This document shows positions 33,638-44,800 of a stretch of DNA of 64,000 nucleotides, in pieces. The position numbers and the translations under genes were made by a program. Position 1 is the first letter of the stretch, and each line of letters opens with the position of its first letter. Source of the DNA: Hyunsoonleella ulvae. Its GTDB lineage: Bacteria > Bacteroidota > Bacteroidia > Flavobacteriales > Flavobacteriaceae. The notes under the pieces are model-generated. The model was not told the DNA's origin. It did not search any database and worked only from the letters and a program-made list of their open reading frames with translations. The stretch lies in the NCBI RefSeq assembly GCF_016827605.1, contig NZ_JAEPJQ010000002.1, positions 434,001-498,000 on the forward strand, read 5' to 3'.

Positions 33638-35566
33638 TTAAAATGCAAGAACCTCAATAGCAATTTTAACTTGACTACTTACATTTTTAAATTCTGCTAT
33701 AATTGGAATCGCCTCTACCCCTGGCACCATATTGAATAGCCTTCCCTTTGGTGTGTCTTTTATTTTTATAACTGAACTTGAAGTGATTTTTACTACTCCA
33801 TCTGGTTTCTCAATAGTAATTTCATGTTCTGAAACTTGTGTTACTTTTTCTCCTGTTGGAGATACTATTGGTAATACAAAAGCAGTTGGTGTTTTTATAG
33901 CCTCATTGGTAGTCGCAAGTATTTCTAATTTTTCAGAAGTTGCAGTATAGTCTAAATTGAAATTTGAAGCCGTTTCAGATACCGCCTCAAAAGCTTCGTT
34001 TTTTAGTTGTACTTTAGCCTTGTATTCCAAACTATCCGTCTCATCTTTTGATGTAAAAGTGGCTTCTAAATCAAATAAATTGGTGTACCAAACCTCATTT
34101 TTAAATGTTTCAATGCGTGGAGTTAGCGCAAAATCCTCTCCCGGTTGTTCCTGCTGATTGTGCGCTTCTAAGAGTTTATATATCGCCAAACTTGTAGTAC
34201 ACAGTAATCCCACTTTCATGTGATATAGTGTACAAAGCGATGCGCCCGTGGCTTGCCTTACATCTTTTCTGGTACTGTAAATGGAATCGTAAGCGGATAC
34301 CGTTCCGCACCAATCGCCTTTGCCAAATAACGACACATCTAACTCTTTAAAATAGGTTTCCCCGTTTGCTACTGCCCTTGGTAGCGGAGTAGACGTATCA
34401 ATTTTAGGTAAGTCATCCCAATGGTCTAAAATGGCGGCTAATGGTTTAGCATGTGTAAAGGTGTGATGCACACTAGCCTCAACACCATGAGACACATAAT
34501 GTAGTCCCCCATAGAGCAACCCATCTTTGGTACATTGTTGTAATAATTCTGTATTCCTGAATGTTGCTGTTCCCAAAGCTGGATTATGCCCTGCCATAAA
34601 CGTAAATGCAGGTTGCATACCATCACTGGTTCTACCGCCCCAATAGGTCCACTTAAACATGCGGTTTCCAAAACTGTTATCTACACCGCCATCGGGTAAT
34701 ATAAATTGTAGGTGCGAGTTTAATGATTTTTTAAGCAATTGTAAAAGCTCCTCATCTTTTGCTTCCAAGGCATACATTACAAGGTTATTTAGCGATTCCT
34801 CAATATTGTATCCTAAATCTATACCTGGCAACCCTTTAGGACTCAGTGCTTTTTTATTCTTATTTTGAATTTCGCCAAAAAGTAAAGCATTAGGCTCAGA
34901 GAAATGACTTTTAATTTGATTCGCCATGTCCTTACTTCTTTTTAAATACTTTATATTGTTTAGCATATTGCCTATTAAATGCAAAGCATAAATCGTAGTA
35001 GCGCTGTAATTGATATTGGAATTACCCACTACATGAAATCTATGATACACAAACTCCATTGCTTGCCCTAAACGCTTATACCAGCGTTCTTTTCTCGTTT
35101 CATCAATTAAGTCGCCATGAAACTTCAAAGTGTCTGCTAGTGCAATGGCTGCAAAAACGGTAGTGCCCTCCCAGGATTTTGGGTCTACATCGTTAGTCCA
35201 AGCGCCATTGGGTTTGGTAACATTTTTACCCCATTCAAAAACAGCAATACCGGCATCTAAATATTTTTGCTCGCCAGTAATTTTAGCCATACAAAAAAAT
35301 GGATACACAGCATCAATAACACGACCATGCATCCATCCTGTTGGACATTTAAATTGCCCGTGTAGTGTTGGGTCTGATGGATTAATGATTTGAATTTTAA
35401 TCATGCCATCACACCATTCCTTCAATAAATCAAAAACTAATTTTCTGTATTCAGGAGAATGAAATTCTTTTACCTCATTGATACATGAACTTAACAAGCT
35501 AGTTGCTGAAAGCGACAACCCAACACCTGTTATAGTTGACAACTGAATAAAATCCCTACGCTTCAT
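33638..35566 (-). CDS. Tat-exported lipoprotein with (alpha/alpha)-barrel-like domain, unknown function
   Basis: The 642-residue protein starts with MKRRDFIQLS and a hydrophobic stretch ending LLSSC (Cys28), a combined Tat signal and lipobox. Residues about 40-440 are helical with aromatic, repeated patterns such as GWMHGRVIDAVYPFFCMAK, NPDG-like turns and WEGTTVFAAIALADTL, which fit an alpha/alpha-barrel as in glycoside hydrolases of the GH88/GH105 type or lyases. From about 490 there is a beta-rich part (heparinase-like or carbohydrate-binding). I do not recognise the family. The setting suggests cleavage of an unsaturated or modified oligosaccharide. Confidence 0.6.
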   Translation of the reverse strand: MKRRDFIQLSTITGVGLSLSATSLLSSCINEVKEFHSPEYRKLVFDLLKEWCDGMIKIQIINPSDPTLHGQFKCPTGWMHGRVIDAVYPFFCMAKITGEQKYLDAGIAVFEWGKNVTKPNGAWTNDVDPKSWEGTTVFAAIALADTLKFHGDLIDETRKERWYKRLGQAMEFVYHRFHVVGNSNINYSATTIYALHLIGNMLNNIKYLKRSKDMANQIKSHFSEPNALLFGEIQNKNKKALSPKGLPGIDLGYNIEESLNNLVMYALEAKDEELLQLLKKSLNSHLQFILPDGGVDNSFGNRMFKWTYWGGRTSDGMQPAFTFMAGHNPALGTATFRNTELLQQCTKDGLLYGGLHYVSHGVEASVHHTFTHAKPLAAILDHWDDLPKIDTSTPLPRAVANGETYFKELDVSLFGKGDWCGTVSAYDSIYSTRKDVRQATGASLCTLYHMKVGLLCTTSLAIYKLLEAHNQQEQPGEDFALTPRIETFKNEVWYTNLFDLEATFTSKDETDSLEYKAKVQLKNEAFEAVSETASNFNLDYTATSEKLEILATTNEAIKTPTAFVLPIVSPTGEKVTQVSEHEITIEKPDGVVKITSSSVIKIKDTPKGRLFNMVPGVEAIPIIAEFKNVSSQVKIAIEVLAF

Positions 35567-35598
35567 CTGAATATAATTTTTAGTTTAGTAATTTTGAT

Positions 35599-36927
35599 TT
35601 ATTCAGCTCTAAACGCGGTAATTTTATCCTGTAAATCTTTTACAATATCTGGGTTTGCTTCTGCAATGTTATTTTTCTCGAATGGATCTTCTTCAATATT
35701 AAATAGTTGTACTACTTCATTTTTCTTTCTTACTGGATCTGGAACAATAATTTTATAAGGAGGGAAAATCGCCATATTGTAGAACATGCTGTTTTCTATC
35801 GTATCAAAATCGTGTGCATATACCTCTCCAAAAACACCTTTTCGTTCATTTAACGCCTTTTCATCTAAAACACTAATTCCAGGTAAATTTTCAGGTTTTT
35901 CAATCCCCAAAATATCTAGAACTGTTGGCACCATATCTATACTACTTGTTATTGTATTTTCATCCATTTTAGCTGTAATTTTTCCTTTCCACTTGTACAT
36001 GATTGGTGTACGAATACCCATATCATAAGGCGCACGTTTAGAATGCTTTAAATACCCACTTTTTTCTGGATTTTGCGCCCAACCGTTATCGCATACATAT
36101 ACAAAAAGTGTGTTTTCTGTTAAGCCTTTTTCTTCAAACATATCAAATAATTGTCCGCAAGTTTCATCAAACCACTCACACATCGCCCAATACTTTGCCA
36201 AATGCTCTGAGTCTGTTTTCTTCTTATACTTTTCAAATAAACGTTGCGGAGGATTATGAGGCCTATGTGGTAAAAATGGCGCATACCATAAAAAGAAGGG
36301 TTTCTTTTCTTTTAATGCTAAATCCACATAGCTGTTAATCGTATCTAAACCTTTTCTTCCAATTTCTAAACCATAATCACCATGTCTCCCTCCACGTGTT
36401 GGATCTCCATGCGTCATACCATAATCGAAACCACCAATTTTATGGTTACCGTGCCACCATTTACCCGTTTGAAAAGACAAATAGCCTTTTTCTTTTAGCA
36501 TATCTGGAAGTGTCGTTTTCTTTTCGAAAGCAGAAATAACAGGTTTATAGGCTTCTGCCCTTTCCTTTCCACGGATATTTCCACGGTCGTAGACCTTATC
36601 ATTTCCTAAAATGCCATGATCTTTAGGATACAAGCCTGTAATAATTGTTGCCAAAGAGGGAGAACATAAAGGTGTTGGCACATAGGATTGTGTGAAGGTT
36701 AAACTTTCTTTTGCAAACTGATCTATACGTGGTGTTTCAATATTTTCATCTCCCATGAAGCTGTAATCTGTCCAAGATTGGTCATCGGAAAGAATAAAAA
36801 CAATGTTCGGAGTTTGATTTGTCTCTTCAGACTCCTGCCCTTTTGCTTCTAATGTTTTTGTTTTATTTCCACAGGAAAAACATATCAATAATAATACGAT
36901 ATAACCTAGTTTGTTCAATTTATTCAT
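35599..36927 (-). CDS. S1-family sulfatase 3 with non-canonical CSPSL motif
   Basis: The 442-residue lipoprotein (lipobox CFSC, Cys19) has the alkaline-phosphatase/sulfatase fold: ILSDDQSWTDYSFMG (45-59), GKWWHGNHKIGGFDYG near 151-166, and PHRPHNPPQRLFEKY near 220. The formylglycine site reads CSPSL (88-92): Cys, Pro and Ser are in place, but the Arg of CxPSR, which the maturation enzyme and substrate binding normally need, is Leu (TTG codon). The sequence is clear at the DNA level. It may be a real subfamily variant or a low-activity enzyme. Confidence 0.8.
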   Translation of the reverse strand: MNKLNKLGYIVLLLICFSCGNKTKTLEAKGQESEETNQTPNIVFILSDDQSWTDYSFMGDENIETPRIDQFAKESLTFTQSYVPTPLCSPSLATIITGLYPKDHGILGNDKVYDRGNIRGKERAEAYKPVISAFEKKTTLPDMLKEKGYLSFQTGKWWHGNHKIGGFDYGMTHGDPTRGGRHGDYGLEIGRKGLDTINSYVDLALKEKKPFFLWYAPFLPHRPHNPPQRLFEKYKKKTDSEHLAKYWAMCEWFDETCGQLFDMFEEKGLTENTLFVYVCDNGWAQNPEKSGYLKHSKRAPYDMGIRTPIMYKWKGKITAKMDENTITSSIDMVPTVLDILGIEKPENLPGISVLDEKALNERKGVFGEVYAHDFDTIENSMFYNMAIFPPYKIIVPDPVRKKNEVVQLFNIEEDPFEKNNIAEANPDIVKDLQDKITAFRAE

Positions 36928-36948
36928 AGTTGTTACTTATTTGTTCTG

Positions 36949-38370
36949 TTATTTGTTATTTTTTAAAACTTTAGTTTCTGTTTGTAAACGTTGTATTGGA
37001 CCACTATCTCCTAAAAGGTACATTTTTCTGAAATCTGAATCTTCTTCTTTTTGTGCTACAACGATTCTAGCATCTGGATGTGGATTATCGATAAGCGCAG
37101 ATATGATAAAACCGGAATTCTTTCGACTTAAAAAAACGGTGTTCTTCTTAAATGTTTTTCCGCCATCAAAACTATCCCATCTACTAATTTCTCCAACATC
37201 TGCTTGAGTTTGACTTTCTAAATATAAGCTTACTTCAGAGGCAGATTTCACTTCAATATCTGCATCACCTTTGGGTAAATTATCGGTATTTCCTTGTAAC
37301 CACTCTTGTCCATCCCATCTAAAATGCTGTATGCGCTTAGTACCACTTCTTTTAGCTCCTACATCTGGACCAACCATTACACCAACTTGAGGATTCCCAT
37401 TAGAATCTATATCTGTTATAGCTTGAAATGTCCAATCATTGGGTATTTGCTTAACCAAAGTTTTTTCGTCTGCCATTTCTTTGGTTAAAGGCATTGCTAA
37501 AGGTTCGTTTTTAACATTTTTCCAGACACCTGTTTTTGTATCAAAAACCATATAATACAAATTATGTCGTTCTGGGATATGACCTCGTGGGTCTTGCGCA
37601 TTTTTTTTGTCTCTGCAAATATGATAATCAAATGCTACAATAATATCGTCTCCATTCCCTTTAGAAAGCCAAGGATACCAAGAATCTTCTGCTTCTATAT
37701 CAGTTCTTCTTTTATGCTTTAAAAAGGAAACTGGCTCATCAAATGTTTTTCCATTATTGGTTGATTTTTGATACACCCAATTGCTTCTGTGTGCTCCATG
37801 ACGATAAAACAAATACATGTCCCCGTTATCCATTTTTATAAACTGACTGTAGGTTCCAAATAATGAAATGTTATCTAATGTCTCCCACTCAGAAATATCT
37901 AAAGGTTTTTTAGAAACTGCATGTAAATTTTTCCCATAGTGATGATTTCCTAATGGGTTTTTACCATCATCGGGTGTTCCACCATGACCTCCAAACGCAA
38001 TATGAATATATCCTGCATCGTCAATAAGCAATGCCGGTTTACCATGATTGTCTATTTTTTTCTTTCTATTAGGGTCCTTACCCATTTCACTAACTCCCGC
38101 TTTAAAAGGGCCTTTCCATTCTTTAGTAGTATGATTGTAAGACGCTACATAAGGATCTTCTAAAGCCCCTTGATAAGCTACATAAGTAATGCCTTTATGA
38201 TATACACCTGATGGATGTTGTACAATTGCAACTGCATTACCAAAACCATTATCGGCAAAATAGTCTACCATTTCGTTCCCTGCTTCAATTGTTTTGTCTT
38301 CTTTGGCTTTATTTACGCAACCCAACAAACAAAAACAAATAAAGAGGTGTATATAAACATAATTAGTCAT
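36949..38370 (-). CDS. PL24/PL25-like BNR-repeat propeller, ulvan-lyase candidate
   Basis: The 473-residue lipoprotein (lipobox CLLGC near residue 18) has a BNR-4-type beta-propeller with repeated strands. Segments rich in possible catalytic His, Tyr and Arg are GYIHIAFGGHGG (about 119-130), NPLGNHHYGKNLHAV (about 138-152), MYLFYRHGAHRSNWVY (about 188-203) and WYPWLSKGNGDDIIVAFDYH (about 232-251). This matches the look of the seven-bladed ulvan lyases of PL24/PL25, which cut next to uronic acid by beta-elimination with a His/Tyr pair. Its start overlaps the end of the GH106-like gene by one base. The exact PL family needs comparison. Confidence 0.7.
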   Translation of the reverse strand: MTNYVYIHLFICFCLLGCVNKAKEDKTIEAGNEMVDYFADNGFGNAVAIVQHPSGVYHKGITYVAYQGALEDPYVASYNHTTKEWKGPFKAGVSEMGKDPNRKKKIDNHGKPALLIDDAGYIHIAFGGHGGTPDDGKNPLGNHHYGKNLHAVSKKPLDISEWETLDNISLFGTYSQFIKMDNGDMYLFYRHGAHRSNWVYQKSTNNGKTFDEPVSFLKHKRRTDIEAEDSWYPWLSKGNGDDIIVAFDYHICRDKKNAQDPRGHIPERHNLYYMVFDTKTGVWKNVKNEPLAMPLTKEMADEKTLVKQIPNDWTFQAITDIDSNGNPQVGVMVGPDVGAKRSGTKRIQHFRWDGQEWLQGNTDNLPKGDADIEVKSASEVSLYLESQTQADVGEISRWDSFDGGKTFKKNTVFLSRKNSGFIISALIDNPHPDARIVVAQKEEDSDFRKMYLLGDSGPIQRLQTETKVLKNNK

Positions 38371-41300
38371 TAGTTCTCTAACTTTATAGTTTCAAAAAAT
38401 ATCAATTTTACAGGTCCGAGCAGACCAGACTTTAGCAAATCATCATTCTTATTATAATGATTCCAACTGGCAAATGTTGTTCTTTTCGATGGTCGTTCTG
38501 TATGATTTAATAACCAATCTGGAAGCGGTTTTGCACGTTTACCTTGTCTTGGATAATCCAATTTTAGTTTTTCGTTACCAATCAATCTATTGGCCCATAA
38601 GTTTGTCACTTTAACTTCTAAGGAATTTTTACCTTCTTTCACAAATTCATCAATGTTTACTCTGAAAGGGGCCTTCCATAAAGATACAACATTATTACCG
38701 TTAACTATGACCTCTGCAATAACGGATACACTTCCTAAATCTAAGGTCACACTTTTATTCGGCTGTATCATCTCTTCGGATAACACAAACTCTTTTTTAT
38801 AAGATGCTGTTCCTGAAAAATGTTTAATCGCCTCGTCTTGCACATCGGTCCACGAAATCAAATTAGGAAACGTCTCTTTATTTGAAGCTTCTGAATTTAT
38901 TGGAAAAGAAACTTCCCAAGCGCCTGATAGCTCCATTGGTTTTGAAACGGATGTCACTTCTGCGGTTTTTGATTCTCCTGATGCTAGCGTGTAATTTATC
39001 TTTCCTGCATAAGGCGTTGTCCAGCTTATTGCATCATTTTTAAATTCTAATTTTGGTTTTGCTACGTCTTTAGATAATTTTAAAAATTGACCTTTTGGAA
39101 TAAACATAGTGCGTTCTTCTCCATCAGTTTTATAGCTGATTTTTAAAACGGTTTTATCTCCTTCTGGAATTTTATTCTCAATTAATTGATTAGACACCAA
39201 AATATCATAAGTTCCCGAACTTACTAAGTTTTGTATCTTACTAGTGACATCATGAGTTTTATAGTGCTCAGGAATACCAATCGTTTCAGCTTTAAATTTA
39301 CCGAAGACAGCTTTTAGTACTTTTAGTTTTTGATGACCTGCATCTATTTCGATATGTTCGCGTTCTTCGGCATACAATTGTTTTTTAGTATTACCAATTT
39401 GATATTCCATTCGAAACTCCTTTTTATAGCCCATTGCAGGATCACAATCGCAAAAAGCTCTGCTCATTTTAAAATCTAATGTTCCGTTTTTGATGGCTTT
39501 ATTTACTTTGTCTGTAATATCAATTAAGCCCTCTTGTAAAAACGTACCGTATTCTGCTTTTATAATTTCTAAATTCGAAAGTGGTTCTGTTTGAGAAGGT
39601 TCTAGTTCTGTTGAAACTTCTAATATATGGTTAGCTTTAACAGGCTTTTTAAAGACAACAAAAACTGATTCTTCCATACCTAAGGATAACGGAACTGTGG
39701 TTGTCCCATCTTCATTTTCTTTAAAAAATACCACATCTTTTGTAGTGCCTTTTTCTGAGTCCCATAGTTCTGGTTGCTTTCCTGAAACTCGAAAACGCGC
39801 TGTAATATCTCTGGCTTCCTTTCTAGCATTTGCTATAAAATAGATATCTGCATCAGCTGTCTTTCTATGCATAAAACTCAAATCCGAATTATCACTACTT
39901 TCAATTTTAAAATCTGGTGTTGTATCGCTGAGCGCTTCTTCAATAGTCATATCTTTTACCAAACCTTTTCCCCATAATGCATCGACGAAAATTGAAACTT
40001 CTTCATCACAATTTGGATAATCAGTTAAACTTGGCGATTGCAACGGTTTTTTTCCAATGACCTTTGCGCCACCATTTACCAATTCTTTTACTTTTTCTAA
40101 CGTTTCTGGTTTGATAAAGTCTGATTCCGGTAAGACCAAAAGCTTATATGTATTGCCTACGGATGAATATATTGTTCCATTTTTAACGGTTAGGTCCTTT
40201 AATTTATTCGCACCAATCAAATCATAATCAAAACCCATGGCTTTAATTTCAGGTTTAATGAAGCCTGTATTTGGCGATGATTCTCCTGTAAACACTAAAA
40301 CATCGGCTACATTTTTACCTTGTTGCAATATATATTGTGAACGAGCTACGTAATCCATATAACCCTTACTTTGTTTCCACCAAGTATTTAAACGGTTAAA
40401 ATCAAAACCATGGTAACTTAAGGCCAACCCTGGTGCGACATCCCAAGGTTGATGTACATAAGTATGAAAAATGAAACGGGTTATGCCTTCTGCCCAAGCA
40501 CGATCGCCAATTGATTTTATATCTGCTGGATGCTTGTCCCAACCCCCAATGCCAGTAAAGGACTCTGCACCAACAATTGAGCTTCCATTTAAATGTGCTA
40601 TGGATGATACAAATTTAGGCGAATCAAAAAACGGATAACCACCACTCCAAAATTCACACATAACAATATCGCCTTGAGCACCTACTTGCATATTATCAAA
40701 AGGGCCCCAATAGGGTTCTACAGAAAATTTCAAATTATTTTTATGACATAATTCTCCAAAATGCCCATAATAATTCTCTGCGATTAAGTCGCCAATAGTT
40801 CTTCTAAAATCCCAAAGAAATCGTTCTGAAACTTCTCCACTTTCTACATAATAGCCTGCTAAAGTTGGTAAATATGCTGTTAAATCATAACCTCTTAAAC
40901 TTTCAAACTGTATATCGAAACCAGTAGTCCAATTGGTAGTTTCTACTTCGTAACTATCAATTAAACAATTGTTAACGGTTGTACCTACTAAATCGCCCAA
41001 TTTATCAATAATGGGTTGTATACCAGCTTCCCAATACGCATCTAGTGCTTTTTTACTCATTTTATCCACTTCTAAACCTTTGGCTTCTGGGGGTGCTGGC
41101 CTGTTGGTTGTTCCTATTGGTGTATGTCCTAAACGTAAAATAACCCAGTCGCCTTGAGGTACGTCCCAATTTAAAACCCCATCATCAGATAATTTTGAAG
41201 TTATATTGATAATGGCTTCTTTTTGGATAATAGCTTCTTTTGAAATTGCTTTAGTATCAGGTAATAAATGATTTCGAACACGTTCAGAAAGCATTTTATA

Positions 41301-41858
41301 GTCCAAACCATCAATTTTTATAGCTTGGTTAGGCTTCGGAAATGCTAAAACTACAATGTCTTTATAGTAGTCGAACTTCGTTTTAGGTTTTGGTAATTGT
41401 TCTTTTATGGTTTTCCCGCCTTTAACTATAAGTTCACTGAAAACAACTGTTTGCATTGCATGCTCTTCAGTAACCCAAGGTCCTCCAGAAGACGACCAAC
41501 CAGCACTGTTATGAAATGCCATTTCTAAACCTAAACGTTGTGCCTCTTCCGCAGAAAATTTGAATAAGTCTAGCCATTCCTCACTTAAATATTTTACTGA
41601 TCCTTGCGGAAATCCCAAATGCACATTAAACAATTGTGCTTCTTGAATACCAACCGCTTTCATAGCTTCTAAATCTTTGGTAATTCCAGATTTAGAGACG
41701 TTACCACTTATCCAATGCCACCATGTCCTTGCCTTGGCTTGGTTTGGTGAATTTTTAAAGCCTTCTTCTAAGGTTACATATTGCTTTTCTTTTTCTAAAG
41801 ACTGGTTATTACACCCAAAACATAAAAAGAGTATACCTAAAATGGCTAGTTTTTTCAT
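38370..41858 (-). CDS. GH106-like protein, 1162 residues
   Basis: Lipoprotein signal (lipobox ending CFGC near residue 16), then the GH106-type opening QAKARTWWHWISGN (about 39-52) with LEAMKAVGIQEAQLFNVHLG (about 63-82), FHNSAGWSSSGGPWV (about 119-133) and the barrel core (to about 700) with GAESFTGIGGWDKHPADI. Two beta-sandwich parts follow (about 730-1160), ending in SLEVKVTNLWANRLIGNEKL, a jelly-roll typical of GH106/GH2-like enzymes. It would cut rhamnose or a similar sugar outside the cell. The next gene upstream (41862) is a paralogue three bases away; this looks like an old tandem duplication. Confidence 0.75.
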   Translation of the reverse strand: MKKLAILGILFLCFGCNNQSLEKEKQYVTLEEGFKNSPNQAKARTWWHWISGNVSKSGITKDLEAMKAVGIQEAQLFNVHLGFPQGSVKYLSEEWLDLFKFSAEEAQRLGLEMAFHNSAGWSSSGGPWVTEEHAMQTVVFSELIVKGGKTIKEQLPKPKTKFDYYKDIVVLAFPKPNQAIKIDGLDYKMLSERVRNHLLPDTKAISKEAIIQKEAIINITSKLSDDGVLNWDVPQGDWVILRLGHTPIGTTNRPAPPEAKGLEVDKMSKKALDAYWEAGIQPIIDKLGDLVGTTVNNCLIDSYEVETTNWTTGFDIQFESLRGYDLTAYLPTLAGYYVESGEVSERFLWDFRRTIGDLIAENYYGHFGELCHKNNLKFSVEPYWGPFDNMQVGAQGDIVMCEFWSGGYPFFDSPKFVSSIAHLNGSSIVGAESFTGIGGWDKHPADIKSIGDRAWAEGITRFIFHTYVHQPWDVAPGLALSYHGFDFNRLNTWWKQSKGYMDYVARSQYILQQGKNVADVLVFTGESSPNTGFIKPEIKAMGFDYDLIGANKLKDLTVKNGTIYSSVGNTYKLLVLPESDFIKPETLEKVKELVNGGAKVIGKKPLQSPSLTDYPNCDEEVSIFVDALWGKGLVKDMTIEEALSDTTPDFKIESSDNSDLSFMHRKTADADIYFIANARKEARDITARFRVSGKQPELWDSEKGTTKDVVFFKENEDGTTTVPLSLGMEESVFVVFKKPVKANHILEVSTELEPSQTEPLSNLEIIKAEYGTFLQEGLIDITDKVNKAIKNGTLDFKMSRAFCDCDPAMGYKKEFRMEYQIGNTKKQLYAEEREHIEIDAGHQKLKVLKAVFGKFKAETIGIPEHYKTHDVTSKIQNLVSSGTYDILVSNQLIENKIPEGDKTVLKISYKTDGEERTMFIPKGQFLKLSKDVAKPKLEFKNDAISWTTPYAGKINYTLASGESKTAEVTSVSKPMELSGAWEVSFPINSEASNKETFPNLISWTDVQDEAIKHFSGTASYKKEFVLSEEMIQPNKSVTLDLGSVSVIAEVIVNGNNVVSLWKAPFRVNIDEFVKEGKNSLEVKVTNLWANRLIGNEKLKLDYPRQGKRAKPLPDWLLNHTERPSKRTTFASWNHYNKNDDLLKSGLLGPVKLIFFETIKLEN

Positions 41859-41861
41859 TGC

Positions 41862-44800
41862 TTATTTTCTTTTTACAATTTGTGAAGTGGTAATAGTCAC
41901 TGGCCCTAACAAACCTGAGGGCAGTAATGTATCTGTTGGTTTTTGAAAACCATAAACGCTAAATGTTTTGCGAGGACCTTCTGGTAATGGTTCGTTGTTT
42001 CGATACCACTCTGGCATTTTTTTAAACTTACCCCTAAATTCTGAATCGCCAAAACCTGGACTTCCTCTTCTAACGTCATAACCCGTTTGATTCGGTAATT
42101 TTTCATTACCAATTAAACGATTTGTCCATTGGTTGGTAACTTGTATTTCTAATGCGTTCTCCCCTTCTTCTAAAGCATCCGTCACATTTATATTGTGAGG
42201 TGCTATCCAACTTACGCCAACATCTTTTCCGTTTACAAGAACTTTAGCAATTACATTTACTTTTCCCAAATTGAGTTGAAATTGTCTGTTGGACTGCAAC
42301 ATATCTTTTTCAATATTGAATGTTGTTTTATAAATTGCTGTACCAGAATAATGTTTGATTTGATCTGTATCATGTGTTGACCAATCAAATAATTTGTCGG
42401 TTCGTATGGTGGCTTTGTAAAAGTCTTGTTCCCTAAAATTGATTTCCCAATTCCCTTTAATTTCTATGGGATTAGGAATATCGTTTACTTCAATATTCCA
42501 GTTTTCTGAATCATTTACTAGAGCTGAATAGGTTCCGTTTTCAAAAACCTCAGCCTGTAAATTATTATCGCCATCTAAACTAAATACAGGCTTGGATACA
42601 TCCTCAGATTGATTATACGTAACTCTTGGTTGCACTGTTTCTGCCTCTTTAAAAACCACAAAAACCGACTCTTGTGGATGCATTTCTATGGAAATATCGG
42701 TTCTTCTATTTTTTGTAGTGTAATCCACCAACTTGGTAATTTCTCCAGTTTCGGCATTCCATAATTCGGGTACTTTTCCTTCCACTAGAAAACTACAATT
42801 TAACGTTTCTGTTTCGGTTAGATTATGGTTATACACAAAATAAATATCTTCCTTTTCAGTGCGTCTGTGGTAGAAATTAAAATCGGGTTGGCCTTCTACA
42901 GTCAAATCTTTATGAATGCTATTTTCTTCAAAAATTTGCTCCCATTCTCCTGAACTATAGGTTCTTTTACTCGACCAAATTTCATTGACCAATGTATCAA
43001 ACTCCTTTTGCATTGCTTCAGTTACAACATAACCTCCCAATTTTTGAGGCTTCTTACCAACGACTAAAGCACCTTGCTGTGATAATTTATGAATACCTTT
43101 TAAGGTTTCTAAATTAATGGCTTCATTTCTCTGTAAAGACAAGGCATTATAGGTAATGCCATTAGGTAATTTCAGCTTCCCATCTTCTACACTTAATCGA
43201 TTGATAATCACATCAGAATTTACACAATCGTATTTATACGACGCTGGTAATTTTGGTCGCATTTGTTTTGCATGTATCACATGACTTGGCGCTCTGTCGC
43301 CCACAAAAACCAACACATCTAACACCGGATTTCCTTGACGTAACATATATGAACCTCTTGCCAAATAATTAAACCATTCTGGTCCTGCATTGTCCCACCA
43401 AGTTTGTGTACGGTCTATATGCGAGCCAACAAAACTCATGCTCATCCCAGGTTTTACATGGGTATTGGATTGATGTGCGAAACGATGAAACATGTATTCG
43501 TTAATCCCGTTTGTCCACTCGTAATCGCCTTTTTGTTTGGCTAAAGCCGGATGGAAACTCCAATTTAATTTGGTGCTGGTAAACGCTTCTGCAGAAATAA
43601 CATTTTTTCCATAAATATGCGCTGAAGATACTGGTGCTCGTTTGTGATTATTCGGTTTTCCCAACCAAAACTCTCCCATTGGTATATCGGCTTTTCGTCC
43701 CGCATCTAAACTATTAAAAGGTCCCACAAATCCGTACGGTTCCACATAGGATATTAAACCATCTTGATGACATAATTCTGTAAAATAATCGAAATAATTA
43801 GTTACCATTAAATCGCTTACCAACTGTTTCATATCCCAAAAAACGGACTCAATAGTAGCTTCATTTTCTATATGTTTTCCAGCAAACAATGGTAAAAACG
43901 GAACAAAATCATATTTAAAACGCTTTTCAAATAGTTGTTCCATATCGTCAGTCCAATTTTGTGGACCAACTTCATAGCTATCAATTTCTACATATTGTAA
44001 GGCATTTGGTGCATCAATTTTGGCTTGCTTTACAAGTTTCCCAACAAAGGCATCATAATGTATTTTTAATGCTTTTTTGCTGAATTTATCTACTTCAAGC
44101 CCTGTGCCTTCATCAGACGCTGGTTCGTTTGTTGCTCCTGAGGCTGTAAAACCGAAACGCATAATAGTCCAATTTCCTTTAGGTAGTGTTGCTTTCAGTA
44201 CACCATCTGCATCCATTTGGCCGGTTAACACAATGATGTCTTCTTTTTTGATATAAGCATTTGCATCTGCTTTTGTAATAGGGCGTCTATTTTTTCTGTA
44301 TGACGTGTATTCCATTACATTTCCTAACACTGGACTTGCAGAAAGTTGCATTTCATAAATACCTGCATCCATTTCGGTTTTTATTCTAAAATAACGGGCT
44401 GTAATAGGTTTAAAACTTTCATAGAAATAACATTCGTCTTTTCCAATGCGTTCTTCCTTAGGCTTGTGAGCTATTGTAAAATTAATACCATCATTTGATT
44501 TTAATAAGGTAAACCTTCCTTTTCGTTTATTGATAAAAACATTCATGGAACATATGGTGTGTGGTTTCCCGTAATCGTATTGCACCCATTGGTCCGCCTT
44601 TAAATCGGCATGGGTATTGGTTTGTTTGTCTGTGGCTAAATTTACTTTAAACGCTTTGTCTGAAGATGTGATTATAGGATTTACATTGTCGTCAATCAAT
44701 TCCGTTTCTAACGTTGGATACGCCACAACAGCAATATCCTTATAAAAATTATGTCTTGCTGGTGGTTGCGGTAATTTTAGGTTGATTTGCTTACCACCTT

